From Monoraphidium neglectum (taxonomy: Eukaryota; Chlorophyta; Chlorophyceae; Sphaeropleales; Selenastraceae): a stretch of DNA of 15,394 bases. The stretch spans positions 1-15,394 of the forward strand of contig NW_014012359.1 in NCBI RefSeq assembly GCF_000611645.1, in the 5' to 3' direction. Position numbers and translations under genes: made by a program. The notes under the pieces were generated by a model. That model had not been told where the DNA came from. It saw only the letters and a program-made list of their open reading frames with translations, and searched no databases. Within the stretch, counting starts at the first letter, position 1. Each line of letters starts with the position of its first letter. Shown here one piece after another: positions 8,320 through 15,394 of this stretch.

Positions 8320-11300
8320 ATGATGCTCTTCTTTCGATCATCATCGTGTTGCAGATCATCGCTGCCTGCCAGTCAAGACGTGCTGAGTATACAGCATCAT
8401 GAGCGCCATACTAGTCGTTTTGAAAGCATGGTGGCGCGAGCGGGGGTGCCTAGGTCGCGACCCGGTATCAATCGCAAGGACTTGCAAAAGACAGCGCAGC
8501 TGGAGTATATGAAAACATTTTATGAGGTAAATATATGCCGCGCCGATCAGCACGAGCCTAGTGGCTCAAGCCAGCAGCAGACCGCTGTGCTGCCGCCAGT
8601 GAGCTGCTGCTTTGGCGCATCTGCAGCTGCATGCAAAGCGCGGCACCCGTGCGTGCGCAACCCACACCAATCCATCCGATCTAGGCAGCCGACCGGGTTG
8701 AAGGCGAGGATATCGTGGTGCAGCTGGACAGCGCGAGCCCGCGCGCCGCGGCCGCGGCGCGTGACGAGGCCCGCGCCGCGGAGCTCAACCGGCGGCTCGG
8801 CGAGCGCATTCGCGCCGCCACATCGTGGGACGAGCTCGTGTCGGTGCTGCATGAGCACGGGGACGACCTCAACTACATCAACGTGGCGCTGCTGGCGGCG
8901 CGTGCCGGCGAGCTGTTCCCTGGCGCTTCCGAGCCCCCGCCGTCGGCGGCGTCGCAGCAGCATGACCAGCAGCATAACCAGCAGCAGCAGGAGCAGCAGC
9001 AGCAGAAGCAGCAGCCGCCGCAGCAGCAGCAGCAAGCAGACTTGGACCGCATCGCCGCCCTGGTGCTTGAGCGCGCCTCCTGGTTCCAGGCCTCCCACTT
9101 CGCCGCGTCGGCCTGGGGCCTCTCCTCTGCGGGGCTAAAGGCACGCGGCTTCTGGCGGGGGTTCTGCGGCGCGTGCGAGCGGAAGCTGCCTGCCCTCACC
9201 TTCGCGCAGCTGGGGGCGGTCCTGTGCGCCTCCGCGAGCAGCGAGTGAGCGGGGGACGGCGGGACGCAGGGCTTGCCTGCGCGCTGAGCAGCTCGCTTCC
9301 GGGGCTGTGTCCCTGCCGGCGTTGGTTTGGGCGTCGCCCGCGGGGCGAGAACATGTGCTTGAGGTAGCCTCTGGGGGATCGACTCTCCTCGGGTGAGAGC
9401 ACCCCGCCTTGCTACAGCTGGCTGTCCGGGCCATCCCCTGTCTGGGGACGCACCCTTCAGCGTGGCCCTTCAAACGGCCCGCTCCGCATGGCACAGCTGA
9501 CCCCGCGTCGGCCCGCCCGCCCCGCCCGCCAGGTACGTGCCGCCCCTGCACTGGGTGGAGCGCGCCTACCGCCAGGCCAAAAAGCACATCCGCGCCGCGG
9601 AACCGGAGCCGCTCGCCCGCCTGCTGTGGGCGTGGGGCGAGTGGGGCTACAGCCCCCGCGACCGGCCACTGGTGAACCACATCAAGATGCTGCTGCGGCG
9701 CATGTTCAAGGCGCGGGCGCTGGGCGGGCGGGGGCTCGTCATGGCGATGCGCGGCGTGGCGCGGCTGGAGCCAGAGTACTGGCCCAACGCGCGATGGATG
9801 GGCGCGTTTGTGGCGACGTCCCGGCCGCACCTCCAGAGCCTGCCGCCAGGTCAGCGGCCGCGCGTATAGGCGGGGGCAAAACGCGGCGGGCGGCACGGGA
9901 GGGGGAAGAGAGGGCGGCGCTGGCTCAACCCAGCCGTGCGTTGTGCAGAGCTCGAGCCTGTGTTCGGCCCCGCCTAGTCCAGCTGACGGGCGAGCGGCCG
10001 GCGTGCGCCCTACAGCAGGCCTGCCTGCATGAACCAGCTGCGCCTCACCAATGCAAAGCAAGCTAAGCTCAATCCTCTCAAGCCTCTTTGCCCTCTCAAG
10101 CCTCTCAGCCCCTTCAACCCTCTCATCCCTTTGAAACCCAAATTCCATATCTTCCAAGGCGACGTGGTTGAGCTGCTGCTGTCACTGGCGGCCATGGGCC
10201 ACCGCCCCCAGGCTGTCTGGGTAGACGCAGCCCTGGAGCGCCTGCAAGCCGCCATGCTCGCCGGCGCCGGCGCTGGCGCCGCCGCAGGCGCGCCGCAGCT
10301 GCGCTCTGCAGTAGCTGGGGCCGCGGCGCTGCCTGGCCCCGGCGGCGCGCGCGCGGGGGGGCAGGAGGCGGCGTGGTTGCTGCCTGAGGCTGCGGGGCCC
10401 GGGTTTGGAGGTGATGCCGGGGTGGAGCAGGCGGAGCAGTTGCTTGACCTGGCGCTTGAAGCTGGCGGCAGCAGCAGCGGCGGCAGCGGCGGCGGCGGCG
10501 GCGGCAGCGCGGCGTCCGCACGTGGGAGCGTCGGCTACCGCCTGCCCCAGGCGGCCGCGGCCGAGTGGGCAGACGAGGGCGACGACGAGGGGGAGGATGG
10601 CGAAGCAGAGGATGCGGGCGCGCCGCGGCGGCGGCGGCCGGCGCAGTCATCTGGCAGCGGCGCGGCCGCACGCCTGCAGCAGCGGGGGCGAGGCGACGCG
10701 TGGCAGGCAGCAGAGGACGAGGTGCAAGAGTGGGCAGAGGGGGAGGACGATCTGGATGAGGATGACGAGGCGCAGGATTTTGACGTTGATGGCGACACGT
10801 GGCCGGAGGAGGCTGAAGATGAGGAGGAGCAGGAGGGGGACAATGATTCTGATCTGGATTCGGCCAAAGGGGGCGCCCCGGCGCCGGCGGCCGGCGTGCT
10901 GGCGCCTGCAACGGCCGTTCGACCAGCGGGCGCCCAGGTGGCACCAGGCGTGGAGGGAGCCCATGCGGCGGAGGCAGCGGCCGAGGCCCTGAAGCCGCTG
11001 ACGCCGCGCCAGCTGGCGGTCGTGGCCTGGTGCCTGGGGGCCCTCGACTTCGTGCCGTCCCAGGCGTGGCTGCAGGCGTTCAACCGCGCGCTGCTGCTGG
11101 CGGCGGACGGCCTGGGGCCGGATGAGCTGGCGGACGTTCTGCACGGGCTGGCCGGCATCGACGCCCCGCCCGGCCCCGCGCTGCAGCGCGTCCTGCTGGC
11201 GCGCGCGCGTGACGCGCTGCCGCAGATGGGGGCGGAGGCTCTGGCGCGGGCGTGCGCGGCGCTCGTACGCCTCGGGATGCGGCCGGCGGCGGCCGACGCG

Positions 11301-12128
11301 GCGGGCGCGGGCGCGGGCGTGCTGTCCGCACCAGCGCGGCGGCGGCGGCAGCTGCCAGTGGAACAAGCGGGGCCAGGCGGCAGCAGCGGCGGCGGCGGCG
11401 CGGCGGCGCAGGCGGCGACGGCGAGCAATGGCTGGGGAGAGGCGCTGGATACATGCATCTTACGCCTCGCGCCGCGCATGACCACCTCGCACGTCGCTGA
11501 TGTTCTGGGCTTCGCCGCCTGGGCGGGCCTCGCGCCGTCACCCACGGCCGTGTCGGCCGCCGCCGACGCCGCCCTCTTGAACGCGGCCGCCGCGCACCCC
11601 TCCGCGCTCGCCGGCGTGCTGTGGGCGCTCGGCGCGCTGGCCTACAAGCCGCCGCCCTCGCAGCTGCACCCGCTGCTGACCGCGCTGCAGCCGCGGCTCA
11701 GCGTGCTCGGCTGCAGGGACGCGGCGGACGCGGCGTGGGCGCTGTGCGTGCTTCGGCACCGGCCGGGCGCCAAGTGGCTGGGGCTCTTCATGGGGGAGGT
11801 GCTTGGGAGGGCGGCTTATATGACCCTGGAAGAGCTGACAGACACGCTGTGGGCCCTCGCGTGCTTCGGGGCGCGGCCAGACGGGGAGTGGCTGCGCCGC
11901 GTAGCCGCCGCCGCGGGGGCCCGGCTGCGGGCGGCACCAGCCGGCGGCGGCGGCGGCGGCGGCGGGGACGGCGGGTGGGGCGGCGCGGGCGAGGAGGCGG
12001 GGCTGGACCCTGGGAATGCGGCGGTTATGGTGTGGGCGCTGCGCGAGCTGGGGTATCGTGGGGAGGGGGACAGCGGGCTGCTGGACGGCTTGGAAGCGGC
12101 ACTAGCAGCGGCTGGCGACACTGGGTAA
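8320..12128 (+). CDS. OPR-like (octotricopeptide-repeat) protein, probable organelle RNA factor
   Basis: Exons 8320-8526, 8685-9244, 9533-9849 and 10159-12128 (TAA) join in phase to 1,017 residues. Degenerate 37-40-residue helical repeats carry the OPR-type signature (LLWAWGEWGYSP, LLLSLAAMGHRPQAVW, VVAWCLGALDFVPSQAW, VLWALGALAYKPPPSQ, TLWALACFGARPDGEW). I count about five units at residues 195-395 and about eight at 640-1010. Between them lies low-complexity sequence with poly-Gly and a strongly acidic stretch (about 498-598); a poly-Gln run sits at 160-186. OPR proteins bind organelle RNAs and control stability, splicing or translation (for example Tbc2 in Chlamydomonas). The N terminus (MMLFFRSSSCCRSS) is Ser/Arg-rich like a transit peptide. 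ATG 8428 has a stronger context (AGCATGG) and is the alternative start (981 residues). No RAP or other C-terminal domain is seen. The RNA target cannot be told. Confidence 0.78.
8955..9036 (+). repeat. CAG-rich poly-Gln coding repeat
   Basis: Imperfect CAG repeat encoding about 20 Gln broken by His, Asp, Asn, Glu, Lys and Pro. It lies inside exon 2 of the OPR-like gene, between the N-terminal segment and the first repeat block, and acts as a disordered linker. Confidence 0.85.
10074..10136 (+). repeat. Degenerate 9-bp tandem repeat in intron 9850-10158
   Basis: Seven consecutive 9-mers, based on CCTCTCAAG (copies 1 and 3 identical, others 2-5 mismatches), end 22 bases before the acceptor at 10157-10158. 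On the transcript it is a long polypyrimidine-rich tract. Its frame is the frame of exon 4 and would read Pro-Leu-Lys-like tripeptides (PLK PLC PLK PLS PFN PLI PLK). Confidence 0.85.
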
Positions 12129-12387
12129 TGCTGCCAATGCTCTCCCTGGCCATTTGCAATTGTGATTCTGAGTAGCATCAAGGCCAGTTTGTATCGCATG
12201 ATATCTTCAGGATCCAGGCTACCGGTATGCTCTAAGAGGCTCAGAAGTCGTCCAGCACGACAGCATGACATCCTGGTGACGTGCTCGCAACGGCGGGAGC
12301 GCATCCTCGGTGACCAGGGTGATCCCTGTAGTGCAGGTCTAGAGGATGCTGTCGTCCCATAGAGGGATCACATATGCCACTTTTGTG
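12129..12387. other. Intergenic spacer between the OPR-like and phosphatase genes
   Basis: About 260 bp, noticeably lower in GC than the coding sequence around it, between the OPR-like stop and the chosen phosphatase start. It should contain the 3' UTR of one tandem gene and the promoter and 5' UTR of the next. No TGTAA signal or TATA box was found by eye. Confidence 0.45.
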
Positions 12388-14025
12388 ATGAAGGGATGCA
12401 CTAACCCGTTCTTAGCGCGGAGACTCGTGATCTCACAGCTGTCAGTACTCCCGCAGCTTGGTCTTTCTCAGCCACGCATGACCTCCAAGCGTGCGGCAAG
12501 CAAGCAGGCGCAGCATCTGACCCGCCAGGATGTGGCACAGCAGGTAAAGTGCTACGCGACCGCCGGCGCAAAACGCCCTGGCAGCTCAGCTGAGCTGACC
12601 TCGTTGAACCTGATGTGGTAGCGGCGGATGCGTGGTAAAGGCCGCGCCCCCTTCAACTTTGGCAGGCCGCAGAGATTTTAGCATCGTACAGCGTGCGGCC
12701 CAAGGCTCTCGTACTTGACCTGGACTACACCCTGTGGCCGTGAGACACGCCCCTGGCCGGGCTGGCAACCAGAGACGCTGCACATGAGGCCTCTGCACGG
12801 ACGCCCAATGCGGCAGTGCCAGCAAGCGCGCCTTCACCCGGCCCCCGCGCCAGCACCTCCCTCCCCCTGCGTCCGCTCTGGTCATCCCCGCTGCGCCTGG
12901 GCTCCTGTGCAGGTACTGGTGTGAAATGTACGAGCAGTGGGCCGAGCCCGAGCCCCTGTATCCGCACGTTGAGGGCATCCTGGATGCCATCAGGTGAAAA
13001 TAAGGGGGGTCAGAAAACACAACTGTATCAGGGGCGAAAGGCCTGGTCCGGGTTTTGTCATACCAGGGTTCATACAGGCCGAGAACATCGTTCCAGGACA
13101 TGCTGGTGCTGCCAGCCCGTTATCCAGTTCCTGGAAGCCAGGGATTCGCGTGGTGCTTGGTGCGTTTGACTGACCCGGCCGGCTGCCACGTCCTGCAGGG
13201 ACCTGAAGCCTGCTAGCGGCCCCCCTGGCTTCCAAACGCCAGGCCAACCAAGGGTCGCTGCGTGCCCTCGCCCCCGCCCCCGGCCCCATGCACCTCTGTT
13301 GGCAGGGACGCCGGCATTCAGCTGGCGGTCGCGTCCCGGACACCCACACCCCACGTGGCGCGGGCCTTCATGCAAAAGCTTGGTGGGCGGTTGGGTCTTG
13401 AGATGCGTGTGCTCCTTGATCCGCCTCCCTGCATCTGCACGCATCCATCCCTCAGTGTTCTCACCCTCTCAACATCTGCGCATGCGTGAGCAGACGTTGT
13501 TCACATAACATGATCTGCGTCTGACGATCTGCAGGTCTGACCGACAGGTTTGACAGCGTGCAGCTGATCCCGGCAGCCAACGGCTGGGACGCGCGCACGG
13601 CCCAGAAGGACCGCGCCCACCTGCCGGCCATACGCGACGCCCTGGGGCTAGGCTGGGGCGACATGCTGTTTTTTGATGACGAGGACGGCAACATCCAGAA
13701 GGTCGGGGTTGCCATATCGGGGTATCAGACTTCTATATTGATGCAGAGTTCATATCAAGGGGGTGTCAGCGCACAGCGGCAGTGGGCGGGGCTGAAGTAG
13801 AGTAGGGATGCGCGTGCGCATGCTGCCTAGGGCCGACATGGGCGGGTGCGCCGTGGCCGCATGCGCAACGCTGACGTGGCGGACGCTCGATCGTGCGCCG
13901 CGCAGGTCTCTCGCCTCGGGGTGGCGAGCGTTCTGGTGGACACGCGGACGGGCCTCAGCTTGGCCAGGTTCCAGGAGGGCCTGCAGCTGTTTGCAGCAGC
14001 CAGGGGCCGGCCGGCGGCGTCGTGA
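12388..14025 (+). CDS. MDP-1-type HAD-superfamily magnesium-dependent phosphatase
   Basis: Exons 12388-12543, 12666-12739, 12913-12993, 13306-13382, 13535-13701 and 13906-14025 (TGA) join in phase to 224 residues. HAD motif I is VLDLDYTLWP, with nucleophile Asp70 and acid/base Asp72; motif II is AVASRT (Ser114); Lys154 lies in TAQKDRAH; motif III is LFFDDEDGNI (Asp177/Asp178). The context LDYTLWP, then LYPHVEGIL, then VSRLGVASVLV and FQEGLQLFAAA, is diagnostic of MDP-1. The family is a small cap-less phosphatase, reported to act on phosphotyrosine and sugar phosphates and, in animals, on protein-bound fructosamine-6-phosphate; the physiological substrate in algae is unknown. The start is uncertain: ATG 12478 gives 194 residues, nearer the usual 165-175, while ATGs at 12388 or 12346 add a basic, hydrophobic N terminus (FLARRLVISQLSVLPQL) that could be an organelle presequence. 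An alternative acceptor at 13197-13198 was judged worse because it adds a proline-rich insert. Confidence 0.88.
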
Positions 14026-14494
14026 GGCGCTGGAATGCGGTCCCGTGAGCTGCCTCGCAGCGGTGGCGCGCGGCCGTCCACTGCAGCGGGCACCGGAGCG
14101 GTTTCAGCGGTCTGGCGACGTGGGAACACGCGGAACGTGCGTGCACCTCAGTGCACGTAACGTGCGTGCACCTCAGTGCACGTCACTGACTAACCCAACA
14201 CATGAACGTACAATATTGCGCACCGGTACAGCAAATAATGTCCTCTTCCTTTCAACGCAATCCTTCTGCGACTATTGCGCCGTTGGGCTTGCGCCTCAGA
14301 TGGCGCTGCAAGGTGCAGGATTTCGGCGTGCCGCACGCGAGGATTGTACAGTGGCAGCTGCGCCACCAGCCGCTTGGAGTGCGGCGCACACAGTGTCGCC
14401 GAGGCAGCATGTCTTAGCATGAATCTTGTCAGTGCAATTTATTGTCTATTTTGTCAGCTAGTCAAGCAGGCAGAAGGTCCACAGAACAGCACGA
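14026..14494. other. Intergenic region with 3' UTR hairpin repeats
   Basis: Lies between the phosphatase stop and the proposed start of the coiled-coil gene. The left part contains a 25-bp tandem duplication. The frames at 14202-14417 show no motifs or splice-linked exons. It should hold the phosphatase 3' UTR and the promoter of the next gene; the AT-richer stretch at about 14420-14465 is near where a promoter would be expected. Confidence 0.45.
14134..14183 (+). repeat. Perfect 25-bp tandem duplication, each copy a hairpin
   Basis: Two identical adjacent 25-mers (14134-14158 and 14159-14183). Each contains CGTGCAC-CTCA-GTGCACG, a 7-bp perfect stem with a 4-base loop. They lie about 110 bp after the phosphatase stop codon, probably in its 3' UTR. 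Confidence 0.92.
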
Positions 14495-15394
14495 ATGCCT
14501 CCAAGCTACCTGCAGGACGCGAAGAAGCATGGGATCAACCTGCAGGTGAGCTTATGTTGTCTTAGTGGCATCCTGTCATAATATTTGGGCCTACACGCGC
14601 GTCGTGGGTACGTTCGCGGCCCACATGCAACTCGCGGACTCGCAGAACTTGCGGAGCATCGCTGTGCAATCTTCAACGCCTGGTCCGGGCTTATCAGCGG
14701 CAGCACTAGAGCTGCTCAGGCAGCCCCATGCAGTCGGCGAAGCGGCGGATGTGTCGGCGCGCCTCCGTCAAGGCGCCGTCGTGCTGCGGGTGCGGCGCGG
14801 CCTTGGCACAATCACCCCGTATTGATTACCGGCTTCAGTAGTTGAGCCCCTGTCCAGTATATGCTGAATGTAGCTGCTCCATCTGTTTGTACATGCACGC
14901 CTGTCATACCTGTTCGTCGATTTCAGCAACTGCTTCCGCTGCCCCCGCACCCCGCCCGTTGCGCCTTGGGTCCACGCCCCGCCAGGCGACAGCCGCGCAG
15001 CAGGTCGAGACGCAGGTGCGCTGCGTTGAGGACGCGATACGCGGCAAGCTGACTAAGACCCGAGACCTGGTGTCGGCGCTGCAGGTTGGCTTGGCAGCGC
15101 GCAGTGGGAGGTCGGCAACGGCTTTGGCGGGGCCCCTTGCTGGGTGTTATCAATGTGATGTGAGCAAGGCTTGCCCGGTCCATCCCGAGCATGCAAGTTG
15201 AGATTGAAATGGATGCATGCGTGCAAGCCCGCTCGATCAGTCTTCACCAATGACTGTCTGATCAACCACGGCCGGCCGACAGGGCGCCGCCCACGCGGCG
15301 GATGCCGAACTCGCCGCCCTTGCGAGGTGCCAGCAGCGCCTCGTCAGCGCAGGCGCCCACCTCAAGTCCCAGCTCGGCGTCAACGCCGCCCGCC
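14495..15394 (+). CDS. Coiled-coil protein resembling tektin (5' part, runs off the window)
   Basis: Proposed exons are 14495-14545, 14646-14766, 14927-15084 and 15283 to the window end. Phases agree and 147 residues are visible. Exons 3 and 4 are the best supported, by CAG acceptors, a CAG|GT donor and a coherent helix: QQVETQVRCVEDAIRGK, TKTRDLVSALQ, then DAELAALARCQQRL and LKSQLGVNAAR. The Asp-x-Glu-(5)-Cys spacing and the Leu-x-Val-Asn end resemble the first half of tektins, filament proteins of ciliary doublet microtubules, as I recall the family; another coiled-coil protein is possible. Exon 1 (MPPSYLQDAKKHGINLQ) has a good donor; exon 2 is weak and an opposite-strand reading overlaps it. 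If tektin is right, the alga has, or had, flagellate cells. The C-terminal part is outside the window. Confidence 0.45.

Noticed and set aside
8224..9138. 304-codon plus-strand frame running through 8527-8684 into the OPR-like exon 2 region
   Set aside because: It starts at GTG and, after 8526, runs in a different frame from the OPR-like exon. A GAG|GTAAAT donor at 8527 and a CTAG acceptor at 8684 explain the region better.
9245..9532. Possible tRNA or small structured RNA around the GGGATCGACTCTCCTCGG segment of this intron
   Set aside because: No acceptor stem pairing, no recognisable A-box or B-box, and the region fits an intron with GTGAGC donor and CAG acceptor.
10535..11545. 336-codon minus-strand frame and other long frames opposite the OPR-like gene
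   Set aside because: Ser/Ala/Arg-rich antisense shadows of a GC-rich coding exon; the plus strand shows regular OPR repeats.
13199..13382. Alternative acceptor at 13197-13198 extending the fourth phosphatase exon leftwards
   Set aside because: It keeps phase but inserts about 36 Pro-rich residues before DAGIQLAVASRT, where the MDP-1 family has none.
14706..14783. Minus-strand terminal-exon look-alike (HDGALTEARRHIRRFADCMGLPEQL then stop) behind a CAG acceptor
   Set aside because: It reads like a plausible C terminus, but any upstream minus-strand exons would overlap the better supported plus-strand exons at 14927-15084. It does weaken confidence in the plus-strand exon 14646-14766.

Overview
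The window looks like nuclear DNA of a green alga (Chlorophyta). It is very GC-rich. Its protein-coding genes are split by many short introns (roughly 100-600 bp) with GTGAG-type donors and CAG acceptors, it has long CA/TG microsatellites inside introns, its proteins carry poly-Ala, poly-Gly and poly-Gln runs, and one gene encodes a long octotricopeptide-repeat (OPR) type protein, a family greatly expanded in chlorophytes. Gene models were built by hand: exons were joined where splice sites and codon phases agree, so boundaries are predictions.

Layout: (1) 58-3037 (+), the 3' part of a PPIL4/CYP59-type nuclear cyclophilin with an RRM and an RGG/RS tail; its cyclophilin domain lies left of the window. 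(2) 3038-4076, a convergent intergenic stretch. (3) 4077-8139 (-), a ten-exon gene for a 699-residue armadillo-like helical-repeat protein of unknown function that ends in poly-Gln then five His. (4) 8140-8319, a short divergent promoter region. (5) 8320-12128 (+), a four-exon gene for a roughly 1,017-residue OPR-like protein, probably an organelle RNA factor, whose two repeat blocks are separated by an acidic low-complexity insert. (6) 12388-14025 (+), a six-exon gene for an MDP-1-type HAD phosphatase with all catalytic motifs. (7) 14026-14494, intergenic, with a perfect 25-bp tandem duplication that can form hairpins. (8) 14495-end (+), the 5' part of a coiled-coil protein that resembles tektins.

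The genes do not form a pathway; they are ordinary eukaryotic neighbours. I found no CRISPR array, transposon, rRNA or tRNA, and no clear novel system. The most interesting structure is in the introns. All five long alternating-dinucleotide introns, in two genes on opposite strands, carry CA (not TG) on the transcript's sense strand towards the acceptor, and one of them also carries a complementary TG block beside its donor. An OPR intron also carries a 9-bp tandem repeat that is open in frame with the next exon.
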